Shown here piece by piece: positions 47,208 to 56,971 of a stretch of DNA of 64,000 nucleotides. The translations under genes were made by a program, and so were the position numbers. The notes beneath the pieces are model-generated. The model had not been told where the DNA came from. It saw nothing but the letters and a program-made list of their open reading frames with translations, and did not search any database. Source of the stretch: Zea mays (Eukaryota; Streptophyta; Magnoliopsida; Poales; Poaceae); the NCBI RefSeq assembly GCF_902167145.1, contig NC_050103.1, positions 30,744,001 through 30,808,000 of the forward strand, in the 5' to 3' direction. Within the stretch, counting starts at the first letter, position 1. Every line of letters starts with the position of its first letter.

Positions 47208-50102
47208 ATGGCCAGAATCCGCTCTACCGCTAGGATTGAACGCGAGGGGGAGGAAACTGAAGCTTCGGAGACCGTCCCTATCTCCGAAGCCATGCAACGG
47301 TCCGGGCTAGTGATTTCGGAAAAGATTCCTATTGATGATGCAGAACAAGCAATCGCTGAAGCAGAAGGAGAAGAAGCTGAGGAAACAGACTCCGAAGATG
47401 ATTATCACCTTGCCACACCAAGCAAACCCAGCCATTTGGACTTCGGGAAATCTACTGTTTCGAAGGCTGATTTGTCCAAGATGGTAAAGTCAGGCTATTT
47501 TACTGAAAATCAAAGGAAGCTACTACGCTTCGGAGGAGAAGAGACTACTCCAAAGCCGGAGAAAGATGAAATTGTTATTTTTAAAAGCTTCTTAAAGGCT
47601 GGGTTGAGATTCCCCCTTCATGGGATTATTGCAGAGATATTGAATAATTTTGGAATCTATTTTCACCAGCTAACCCCTAACGCTATCGTTAGGCTTAGTG
47701 TTTATATTTGGGCACTCCGAAGCCAGGCGGTGGAACCGTTTGCGGACAGCTTTTGCCGAGTTCATGAACTGCACTATCAGACAAAGGCTAGAAAGGATGG
47801 ATTACATGACAACTTTGGTTGCTATAATTTTGCTTATCGGAAAACTACAAAGTGTCCTGTGATTAGCTACCGAAGCAAATGGGCAGCAGGGTGGAAATCG
47901 GAATGGTTCTATGTTAAGGTTGATGATGATAAAGAGAAGCTTGTGCAAAGCCCACTGGAACTGACCTTCGGAGAAACCCGCCCCCAGTGCCACATGTTAC
48001 CAGAGGGTCCAACTCAAAAAGCAATGTATGAATTCAAAATAATTGCAGAAAATATCAGTACAAGGGACCTGGTCCAGGAATTCTTGGCTTTCAAAGTTTT
48101 CCCTAGTGTAAAAGAGTGGGAAATGCCGAAGCTGGAAGGGGAAAAGAAAAAGGGTGAACTTGTACGCTTGCCTTACTACTTCAAATTTAAGAAATTCTTT
48201 AAAACTCCTTGCCAAGAGTGGCTAGATACGATTGAAGTGATGTGCAACGAAATACTTGGTAATTATTCCAAGAAAGAAGATCAATTGATGACTGCAGCCT
48301 TCGGCAGCCGTCCAAAACGAAGGCTGAATCGAGTATTGGACGCCCTGGGCTTCGAATACCCAGACTACGAAGAGCTGAACAAAGGTGCCAGGGGCCAAAA
48401 AAGGAAAAGGGCAACTGAAGCCTTAGATGAAGGTGAAAAAGAACCAATAAAGAAGAAAATTCAGAAGAAAAAGAAAGCTTCTTCTCCGAAGCAACAAACA
48501 TCCGAAGCAGAAGAACCCCCCGCATCGCCTTCTGCTGCTGTTGTTGGGGAAATTCTGAAGGTAATGACTGAATCCTTACCTGCGAAGCTAAGTCCACTAG
48601 GTCCTCAACTGACAAAGTTTTTTCAGAAGGACAAGGAGCCCGAGAAATCAAGGAAAACAATCAAGGCGAAAAAACAAAGAATCATTACCGTGACAGAGGT
48701 AATTGACAAAACGCCGCCAAGAGCTTCGGCCCAAAAAACACGAGCGGCTGCAGAGGGAGCAGATATTGAAATTGCACCTTCGGAGGCCGCAGCCGCCGAA
48801 GTTACCTCAGCTGAAGATTTTAATTTAGAGAGCACAATTGAACATATTGACCAAATGCTGCTAGGCATGGCTGCAGAAGAAGCTGCTACTGCTGTCGGAG
48901 AAACTGTGACCGTAGCGTCAAAGAAAGGAAAAGAAATTGCTGACGAAGCTTCAAAAAACGAAACCTTCGCGTTTCAAAACTTAGTTGGAGAACATCTAAC
49001 ACAAGCTGAAATAGAAGAGCTTAAAGAGTATGCCCAATCCTGCGGATACAAACCTGGGGCACTCCTCTTCGGAGGTGTTGATGATGAGAAGTTAAAGTGT
49101 ATTCGGGACCAAACAGGGGCCAGAGTTATTAGTACTCTGTCCAAGAGTATTGGATTTCCGAAGCTAGAAGCAGATATCAGCCGCTACCGACGACAGCATG
49201 TCGTTGGTAGTTTGTTTTACTCCAACTTCAAGGTAAATGACTTGTCCCCTAACTTTTATTGCTCCTAACAAAAACATGTCTGATGAAGGTTGTGTTTGTG
49301 TAGAGTATGCTATTGAGCAAGGCCTTGCAAATGCAGCAGGATCTTGAAGATAAAAAGCATGAAGTTATAATTGAAAATTTGGAAAACAAAATAAAGGAAC
49401 AATCAGATGCTTTTGAGAAAAAGAACTTCGAACTCCAGGCAGCCGAAGGTTTGCTGGCGGAAGCTGAAGCAAAAATATTAGAACTGAACACGAAGCTTCT
49501 CCGCCAGTCTGAGCAGTTCGAACAAGAAAAACAAGATCTCAATGCAAAACTTGAAGCCGAAGCTCAGCAAAATTCGGATTTGAGAAAACTACTGACAAAT
49601 CTTCAAGAAAAATGCCTAGAATTTAGCAGCAAGTGCATTCAGCGACTAAGAAAGATTTTTCATTCGGTTGGAGCTAGCAGCGAAAAATTTACCCCCTCAG
49701 CTGAAGACCTACCACAAACCTTCGATCACATTGAGGGGGAAATTGACGAGCTCGACGAAGTCATAGCTGGGCATGGTGATTTCTGTGCCTGGGTAGCTTC
49801 TCGAGGGACTGCTGCAGCCTTCATGAAGGCTGGCTGTGAACATGGAAAAGTTGTTAACAGGCCCAACTTCGCCTTATCTCCATCAATCCTGGATGATATG
49901 CCTGACCTTGCCCGAAGTATCTCCAACAGATTTATAAAAATGATATGGACAAAAGGCGGGCGGGAGAAGGCTGGAGATGAAGCACGAAGCCATCTTGAAC
50001 CAGTAAGAGATAATACTTTGTACTTACCTTTTTCTTTGCACTTGATTTTTACTCACGATTCCTTGATTTATGTAGGATGACGAAGGTGAAGATGATGCCT
50101 AA
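47208..50102 (+). CDS. Intact three-exon antisense gene of element F, PF04195-like protein
   Basis: Exons 47208-49232, 49304-50002 and 50076-50102; introns of 71 and 73 bases with GTAAAT...TGTAG and GTAAGA...TGTAG ends, both in phase 0. The product is 916 residues. Residues about 121-400 resemble the 'putative gypsy type transposon' family (PF04195-like), with IVIFKSFLKAGLRFP, HQLTPNA at 153-159, EWFYVK and RPKRRLNRV. Lys/Arg-rich clusters near 405-440 look like nuclear localisation signals. Exon 2 opens with a long coiled coil (about 676-785). The last exon adds only DDEGEDDA. A homologue in B shares order and motifs. The protein is unlike Gag, Pol or a known env; a chromatin, RNA or regulatory role is possible but unproven. 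Confidence 0.82.
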
Positions 50103-50369
50103 GTTATGTCGCCGAAACTGTCGCCGAAGCTGAAGCTTAATGAAGATCAGTAGAAATGTTCTGTAGGAAAAAACTCAGGATACTTTTGTAACAAGTTTTG
50201 TAAATACAATTGAACTGTTCTCAAGGAACTTTGTACATACCTTGTAATATATCCTTACCCTTCGATTGGGTCGCTTTGATGTGGACGAAATCAGTATTTT
50301 GAGCCGAAGGCGAAAAAACACCTTCCCTTCTTTTCGTACACAACGAAGCCTAAACGGTCGCTTCCTCTT
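50103..50369 (+). other. Downstream region of the antisense gene of element F
   Basis: T-rich sequence with several TTTTGTAA and TTGTAATAT words that could serve for 3' end formation of the antisense transcript. No gene. Confidence 0.4.
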
Positions 50370-50562
50370 TTTGCCAAAGCTTTTCTTCACATAGCAAAAC
50401 ATAAAAAACTACTTCTTTTTTCTGCCGAAGCTTTTACATAGCAAGACATAAAAGACTACTTCTTCTTTCTGCCGAAGCTTTTACATAGCAAGACATAAAA
50501 GACTACTTCTTCTTTCTGCCGAGGCTTTTACATAGCAAGACATAAAAGACTACTACTCTTAT
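50370..50562. repeat. 47-bp tandem repeat in element F
   Basis: Units starting CTGCCGAAGC (third unit CTGCCGAGGC) begin at 50422, 50469 and 50516, with a degenerate copy before them. Each has CCGAAGCTTTTACATAGCAAG followed by a T/C-rich stretch. Confidence 0.88.
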
Positions 50563-50841
50563 ATACAACGATTCATAAAAATCCAGTTCTCCCTTATACT
50601 GAAACTTTTCTTTGTGCCAAAGCAACGGAACTTTTCACTTTTACACACAACATAGCGTATCAAGTCATAAAAAGGCACTTCTCCGAAGCTTTTTTGCCGA
50701 AGCAGCCACTTGGGAACACAAATGCTATGAATGAATGCTTATGCATGCGAATGTTATGATGTAATGTAATGCACGAATGAATGTCCGAAGCATATGTCCG
50801 AAGCCATATTGTCAGCCATTACTTGGAAACAACCACACATT
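50563..50841. other. Spacer between tandem arrays of element F
   Basis: No gene. It holds several CCGAAGC words and ATGAATG/ATGTTATGATG micro-repeats near 50725-50785. Confidence 0.45.
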
Positions 50842-51108
50842 AGCTCTGCATTCCCTTAGGAACGACTTTGGAGCTTCTTCGCCTCTTACTTAGGCAATAT
50901 CAGCGTTGACTTTTCGCTGTAAGCTCTGCATCCCCTTAGGGACGTCTTTGGAGCTTCTTCGTCTTTTACTTAGACGGTATAAGCTCTGCATTCCCTTGGG
51001 AACGTCTTTGGAGCTTCTTCGCCTTTTACTTTCGGCGGAATCAGCGTTGACTTTTCGCTGTAAGCTCTGCATCCCCTTAGGGACGTCTTCGGAGCTTTTT
51101 CTCTTTTT
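50842..51108. repeat. Composite 60/80-bp tandem repeat in element F
   Basis: AGCTCTGCATTCCCTTAGG-type units begin at 50842, 50922, 50982 and 51063 (spacing 80, 60, 81). The longer units carry an extra CAGCGTTGACTTTTCGCTG block with imperfect dyad symmetry. Short frames on both strands in the array are a by-product of the repeat. Confidence 0.85.
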
Positions 51109-51285
51109 CAGTTTTGGCACTCGATGGTGCGCTCTCAGCTTTTACATGTACATCTTTGGGGGATTTTGCTCTTATAAAACTAAAAAGAAAAATTACATGT
51201 GATGGCCCCATTAAAAACCTTTCTCCCCCTTTAGAAAGGAAAAGGGTGCCATGAAAAAGAAAAGAAAAGTCAAAATTACATCGAG

Positions 51286-54200
51286 TTATACATAAAACCG
51301 TCGAAGCTCATCCGCATTCCAAGATCTTGGAATTTCATTGCCATCCATGTCCTTCAGTCTGTACGAACCAGGCCTTGACGAAGATGCTACTAAGAAAGGC
51401 CCTTCCCATTTCAGTTGCAATTTGCCCACTGTATCCGGATTGGCCACTCTCCGAAGCACCAAGTGCCCTGGCTCAATATTTTTTAGCCGGACCTTTCTAT
51501 CTCGCCATTTAACTGTTTCAGCCTGGTACTTATTGATATTCTCCACGGCCTGGAGCCTGATCCCTTCTAAGGCATCTTTTTCCACGAGACAAGTATCTTC
51601 GGGACCTGATTCTGCCGAAGCTACCACTCTTATTGATCCAGCTTTGGCTTCTTCCGGGGTTATTGCTTCGTCACCAAATAACAACTTAAATGGGGTAAAG
51701 CCTGTAGATCTTGATGTTGTTGTGTTATGGCTCCATACCACTTTGGTAAGCTGATCTGGCCACTTTCCCCTTGGTTGATTAAAGATTAGCTTCATTATTC
51801 CTGTCATTATGATGCCGTTGGCCCTTTCAACAAGACCATTCGACTCCGGGTGCCTGACTGACGCAAAGTGGATCTTCGTGCCAATTTGATCACAAAAATT
51901 TCTGAATTCTTTGGAGTCGAATTGTGTTCCATTATCTACAGTTATAGCCTTCGGCACTCCGAAGCGACAGACAATATTCTGCCAGAAAAATTTTTGGACA
52001 GTGGCCGAAGTTATTGTAGCTAATGGCTTCGCCTCAATCCACTTGGAAAAATATTCCACAGCAACTACAACATATTTCAGATTGCCTTGAGCCGGTGGTA
52101 ATGGGCCCAGCAAATCGAGGCCCCACCTTTGCAATGGCCAGATGGGTTGTATTAGCTGTGTCAAAGACGAAGGTTGTTTTTGATCTCTTGCACATTTCTG
52201 ACAACCTTCGCACTTTTGAACTAACTCAGCTGCATCCGAAGCTGCCTTCGGCCAATAAAATCCTTGACGGAACACTTTTCCAAGTAACGGCCTGGATCCG
52301 ATGTGGGATCCACAAAGGCCTGCATGTATCTCCTTCATCAACTCTATACCTTCGGCTCTAGACAAGCACTTGAGCAGCGGGGCACAAACTCCATGCTTGT
52401 ATAACTCCCCTTCTATAATGATATACGGGCGAGCTCTTGCCTCTATTCTTTTATTATAAGCTTCGTCATCTGATAGGAAGTTGCCCTGAAGGTAAGAAAT
52501 TATTTCAGTTCTCCAATCTTCACTGTACACAGGAGAAATAGTAAGAACTGCTCTTTCAAGTAACTCTACTGAAGGTGCCTTTATTGTTTCGAAGAATACA
52601 TCCGAAGGTAGCGGCAGCCCCTGTGCTGCAGACCTGGCTAACAAATCAGCATGCTCATTTTGTCCTCGAGGGATATTCTTAACAGAAAATCCTTCGAAGG
52701 AAGCTTCGATCCTTCGGACTGTGTCTAAGTATTTTTCAAGCTTCGGGTCTTTAGCCTTGCAACTTTTGTCAATATGACCCGAAACAATCTGAGAATCAGT
52801 TTTAAGGATCGCCCTTCTGATCCCCATCGCCTTTAGTTTCCGAAGACCCAGGAGCAAGGCTTCGTACTCAGCAATATTATTTGTGCAGCTGAAGTCCAGT
52901 CTTGCTGCATAGCAAGTTTTAACCTTGGACGGTGAAACCAAAACAGCAGCTGCTCCTGCTCCGAAGGTTCCCCAGGATCCATCACAAAACACTGTCCAAG
53001 CTTCGGTATCTTTATTCGCTTCTTCACCCTGAGCCCCTGGCGTCCAGTCGGCAATAAAATCTGCCAATGCTTGAGACTGGATCGAGGATCTGTGCACATA
53101 ATCAATGTAAAATTCATTAAGCTCCGCAGCCCATTTTCCAATTCGGCCAGTAGCTTCTTTATTTCTCATGATATCTTTCAACGGCTGCGAAGAAGGAACA
53201 ATAATATTATATGCCTGAAAATAATGCCGAAGCTTCCTGGATGCCATTAGAACGGCATACAACACCTTCTCCAGTTCTGTATAATTTTTCTTTGAGACAC
53301 TAAGGACTTCAGATACAAAATATACTGGGACCTGCTTCTTGATTTGTCCATCAAACTTCTCCTGCACAAGTGCCGCACTTACTGCTGAGTGCGAAGCTGC
53401 CACATACAACAACAGAGGAGCCCCTGGCATTGGTGGAGTTAATGTTGTTAGATCTATCAGGTATTGCTTGAGTTCTTCGAAAGCTTTTTGTTGAGCTGGG
53501 CCCCATTGAAAGACTTCAGCTGATTTTAGCACCTCGAAGAAGGGTAGATTTCTTTCCGCTGATCTGGATATAAATCTGTTAAGAGATGCCAGTCTTCCTG
53601 TCAATCTTTGGGCCCCCTTTCTTGTGGTTGGTGGTTCCATTCGAAGTATAGCTTCGATTTTATTTGGGTTAGCTTCAATCCCCTTTGTTGAAACCAAGCA
53701 TCCAAGGAACTTACCCTTCTTTACTCCGAAGACACATTTTTCTGGATTCAGCTTCAGACCAGCTTGTCTGAAACTGGCGAAGGTCTCCTGCAGATCAGCA
53801 ATATGGTCTTCTTGCTTCGTGCTTTTTACAATAATGTCATCAACATAGGTCAACACATTTCTGCCTATCTGAGATTGGAGAACCTTCGCAGTCATCCTGC
53901 TGAAACTCCCTCCAGCATTCTTAAGCCCCTCAGGCATCCGAAGATAGCAATATGTACCACTTGGGGTTATGAAACTAGTCTTCGGCTCATCCTCCTTTTT
54001 CATCCAGATTTGATGATAGCCTGAGTAACAATCCAGGAGACTCATGAGTTCCGAAGAAGCTGCTGCATCAACTAAAGAGTCTATCCTTGGCAGCGGGAAC
54101 TCATCCTTCGGACAAGCCTTGTTGAGATCTGTGAAATCAATACACATTCTCCACTTTCCATTGGCCTTCTTCACCATAACAGTGTTAGCTAGCCATTCTG

Positions 54201-55239
54201 GATACTTCACTTCTCTGATAACTCCTGCACTTAGGAGTCTTTTTACTTCGTTGCGAGCCCCTTCGGCCTTGTCATCAGACATTTTCCGAAGCCTCTGCTT
54301 GCGGGGTCTGAAGGATGGGTCAACATTGAGCGAATGTTCAATAACATCCCGATTCACTCCACAAAGATCATTGGCTGACCATGCAAAAACATCTTTATTG
54401 TTGAATAAAAATCTTATCAAGGTTTTCTCTTGATCTTCAGATAATTGCGAGCCCAATAGCACCTTCTGCTCTGCTATATCCTCACACAGCAGCATGGGCT
54501 TCGGCTGATCAGCCGAAGCTGCTTTTTCCCTCCTGAACTTATACTGTTCACAAGCTTCAACTCCATCTATATTATGGATTGCCTTGGAATCAGTCCAGCT
54601 TCCTTCGGCCCTTCTGGCAGCTTCCTGACTCCCATGAATAGCAATAGGCCCTTGGTCCGAAGGTATCTTCATGCAGAGATAAGCTGGGTGAAGAATTGCT
54701 TCAAAAGCATTTAGGGTACCACGACCAATGATGGCGTTGTAGGGGTATTCCATGTCAACAATATCAAACACAATTTGCTCAGTCCTTGTGTTATTAACAA
54801 ATCCGAAGGTTACTGGCATGGTAATCTTCCCGAGTGCCACAATCTGCCGCCCTCCGAAGCCACAAAGAGGGTGCGTAGCATCATGAATCTTGTCTTCAGG
54901 CTCTTGCATCTGTCTGAAGGCCTTGGCAAATATAATGTCAGCTGCACTGCCTGTGTCAACTAGGACATTGTGAACCAGAAACCCTTTGATCACACAAGAA
55001 ATGACCATAGCATCATTGTGAGGATAATCCTTGAGCTGAAGATCTTCCTGAGAGAAGGTAATTGGAATGTGAGACCATTTTGACTTGATAAAGGGTCCCT
55101 GTACTCCAACATGCTGCACCCTTCTCTGAGCCTCCTTCTTCTGCTTTTTGTTAGCTGGCTCTGAGCAAGAACCGCCTGTTATCGGGAGCACCAGCTTCGA
55201 AGCCGAAGCAGCTCCAGCTTGAGTGTTGAACGAAGCCAT
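51286..55239 (-). CDS. Element F Pol polyprotein without Gag
   Basis: One uninterrupted frame of 1,317 codons from the ATG at 55239. Protease has DTGS at residues 95-98; RT (about 320-510) has the catalytic YVDD at 465-468; a first RNase H region lies near 575-690; a second, archaeal-type RNase H (about 745-870) keeps D753, E791, D815 and D865; integrase has the HHCC module (H972, H979, C1010, C1013) and DDE at D1042, D1102 and E1138. The C-terminus ends WNADELRRFYV. Compared with B, alignment starts only at the ITGGS motif at residue 20, just before protease. The whole Gag region of several hundred residues is absent. The first 19 residues are unique. The enzymes look active, but particle formation would depend on Gag from elsewhere. 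Confidence 0.93.
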   Translation of the reverse strand: MASFNTQAGAASASKLVLPITGGSCSEPANKKQKKEAQRRVQHVGVQGPFIKSKWSHIPITFSQEDLQLKDYPHNDAMVISCVIKGFLVHNVLVDTGSAADIIFAKAFRQMQEPEDKIHDATHPLCGFGGRQIVALGKITMPVTFGFVNNTRTEQIVFDIVDMEYPYNAIIGRGTLNAFEAILHPAYLCMKIPSDQGPIAIHGSQEAARRAEGSWTDSKAIHNIDGVEACEQYKFRREKAASADQPKPMLLCEDIAEQKVLLGSQLSEDQEKTLIRFLFNNKDVFAWSANDLCGVNRDVIEHSLNVDPSFRPRKQRLRKMSDDKAEGARNEVKRLLSAGVIREVKYPEWLANTVMVKKANGKWRMCIDFTDLNKACPKDEFPLPRIDSLVDAAASSELMSLLDCYSGYHQIWMKKEDEPKTSFITPSGTYCYLRMPEGLKNAGGSFSRMTAKVLQSQIGRNVLTYVDDIIVKSTKQEDHIADLQETFASFRQAGLKLNPEKCVFGVKKGKFLGCLVSTKGIEANPNKIEAILRMEPPTTRKGAQRLTGRLASLNRFISRSAERNLPFFEVLKSAEVFQWGPAQQKAFEELKQYLIDLTTLTPPMPGAPLLLYVAASHSAVSAALVQEKFDGQIKKQVPVYFVSEVLSVSKKNYTELEKVLYAVLMASRKLRHYFQAYNIIVPSSQPLKDIMRNKEATGRIGKWAAELNEFYIDYVHRSSIQSQALADFIADWTPGAQGEEANKDTEAWTVFCDGSWGTFGAGAAAVLVSPSKVKTCYAARLDFSCTNNIAEYEALLLGLRKLKAMGIRRAILKTDSQIVSGHIDKSCKAKDPKLEKYLDTVRRIEASFEGFSVKNIPRGQNEHADLLARSAAQGLPLPSDVFFETIKAPSVELLERAVLTISPVYSEDWRTEIISYLQGNFLSDDEAYNKRIEARARPYIIIEGELYKHGVCAPLLKCLSRAEGIELMKEIHAGLCGSHIGSRPLLGKVFRQGFYWPKAASDAAELVQKCEGCQKCARDQKQPSSLTQLIQPIWPLQRWGLDLLGPLPPAQGNLKYVVVAVEYFSKWIEAKPLATITSATVQKFFWQNIVCRFGVPKAITVDNGTQFDSKEFRNFCDQIGTKIHFASVRHPESNGLVERANGIIMTGIMKLIFNQPRGKWPDQLTKVVWSHNTTTSRSTGFTPFKLLFGDEAITPEEAKAGSIRVVASAESGPEDTCLVEKDALEGIRLQAVENINKYQAETVKWRDRKVRLKNIEPGHLVLRRVANPDTVGKLQLKWEGPFLVASSSRPGSYRLKDMDGNEIPRSWNADELRRFYV

Positions 55240-55271
55240 CAGCTCAGAAAGGTGGAAGTGAGTTGACCGGA

Positions 55272-55282
55272 GGTGGGCGCCA
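55272..55282 (-). other. Primer binding site of element F
   Basis: TGGCGCCCACC on the - strand, one base inside the 5' LTR; the same site as in B. Only 32 bases separate it from the pol start codon, much shorter than a usual leader. Confidence 0.75.
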
Positions 55283-55283
55283 A

Positions 55284-55870
55284 TGTTGGGAACTTGTTCT
55301 CAAATGCTAAGAATTAAGAACAAGGCAACACAAAAAATGTTAAGTGTTAAGGTCCTTCGTCCTCCATAACGATATATCCCTTCGGGATATAAAGCATCTC
55401 AGACGAAGGTTACGAAGGACATACCTTCGTAAGCATAACAACGAAGAATGAAGCATTCACATAAATCATAGAATATGAAATAAACATTTAAATATCGTCA
55501 TAGAATTATCTCTACTTGTATTAATGAATATAAATGATTTTGAATTACAAATGTACCTTCGGTCCTGCAGAAGGCAAAAGTACAAGCGTGATGTGAAAGC
55601 AAATGACAGGTTCACCTGAACAGTACAGAGGTACTGTTCATCTATTTATAGGCACAGGTCGCAGCCTGTGACAAATTACAATTATATCCCCTGCGAAAGT
55701 TTACAGCATTGACTCAGACCTATATGTATAAAAAGGTCATTCTATCTCTATGTCGGTTTAAAACGCCGAAGCTCCATGAAAAGGGACCTTCGGCCATCTC
55801 TTGGAGACGACTTCAGTCGAAGCTGTTTCTTCGTGTGAGACCTTCGGCGCACCGAAGCACAACCCCAACA
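55284..55870 (-). repeat. 5' LTR of element F (right end)
   Basis: 587 bp, identical by eye to 46189-46775. The TATAAATA box at 55650-55643 on the - strand would start the genomic RNA. TSD GTTCA follows at 55871-55875. Confidence 0.96.
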
Positions 55871-55875
55871 GTTCA

Positions 55876-56554
55876 TCAGATGATACTGCAGAGGGTCAAC
55901 CAAGACTCTCAGGAAACGATACTGTCTCTTGGCGTCGGTGTTGACATCTTCAGGAGCATAGCGAGACAGGTGCATAAACCTGTCACGGTACTCACTGATA
56001 GACGATGACCCTTGCTTGAGGGCCAGGAACTCCTCCTTCTTCACTGTCATCAGACCTGCAGGAACATGGTACTGATGAAAGCTTCCTCTGAATTCCTCCC
56101 AAGTGATGGTGTCGGGGTTGGCATGGGTGGCGAGATAAGACTCCCACCATGACTGGGCTGCTCCTCTCAACAGACGGGGACCATACAGAACTTTCTCCCT
56201 GTCATCGCACTGAGCGGTATGCAACTCCCGCTCCACAGTGCGCAGCTAGTCTTCAGCATCCATGGGGTCAGAAGAGTGAGCGAACGTTGGTGGATGACCT
56301 CTCATGAATTCAGCACGCTTGTCCCTGAGCATCTGAGGCATCTGAAGTTGAGGTGGTGGCTGTTGCTGCTGCTGCTGCTAAATGGCGGCCAGAGTCTGAC
56401 CGATGGCTTGGACTGCCTGAGTCTGCATCAGGAACATCTGCTCGATGGACATCGGGGGTGGGGGCGGCAGTTGCTGTTGCTGGGATACCTCTTCCTGCTG
56501 AGTGGCTTGCTCCTGCTGAGCACGCCTTCCTCCTCTGCGCCTGTTGTCTGACAT
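55876..56554 (-). pseudogene. Element E gag, N-terminal part (interrupted by F)
   Basis: The ATG at 56554 (MSDNRRRGGRRAQQ) is preceded by CAG in an acceptor-like context. A Gln/Pro-rich start leads into a retrotransposon Gag domain (QSWWESYL, ITWEEFRGSFHQYHVP, FLALKQGSSSISEYRDRF). In-frame stops lie near 56378 and 56247. Element F enters after GTTCA at 55871, and the frame continues without shift at 46188. Confidence 0.86.
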
Positions 56555-56971
56555 CTGCATAATGAAACCACACATCAGAACTGATCTTGCAAGTCTTGCA
56601 GCATAAGAAAAGAGTATAGAATTCTTCAACAACACTGAACAGATGAGCATCTTCACTGATCTCCAACACAGACCACACAACTTCTCAGATATAGAGGAAA
56701 GTGGAATAAAAGGCTTCCCAACTAGATAACTAACTCCATTAACATAACAGGTAAACCAAAATGCAGGGGGTACCCACACTCTGGTGACAGTCATTACAAA
56801 GATCCAAATCAAACATAGTTCATCATGACAAACATAAATGCACAAGATATATCAAACTACCATGTCTAACTAAGACTAACTAAAAGCGAGACTAACACTA
56901 AGACTGTAGCTTCTACGTATATATTTCGTATTAATTACAAGATCCGACTCTGACGATCTATGGTTCTAAGT
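56555..56971 (-). other. Spacer between extra ORF and gag of element E
   Basis: About 400 AT-rich bases with no gene. On the - strand it ends GTTTCATTATGCAG right before the gag ATG, as at the gag of D. The layout would suit an intron, but no strong donor is evident at the end of the extra ORF. Confidence 0.35.

Larger units (their letters stand above)
46189..55870 (-). mobile_element. Element F: recent Tat-like Gypsy element, gag-less, with intact antisense gene
   Basis: 9,682 bp, TSD GTTCA (46184-46188 and 55871-55875), with two 587 bp LTRs that look identical by eye. Pol is one open frame on the - strand (55239-51286), beginning 32 bases inside the primer site, and no Gag domain is encoded. 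A three-exon gene on the + strand (47208-50102) occupies the side next to the 3' LTR. Two tandem repeat arrays lie between the convergent genes. Architecture and protein similarity tie it to B, and the LTR and antisense gene show that G belongs to the same family. Confidence 0.95.

Noticed and set aside
50842..51108. CRISPR-like array of repeats and spacers
   Set aside because: The repeats are 60-80 bp tandem units without unique spacers, inside a plant retrotransposon.
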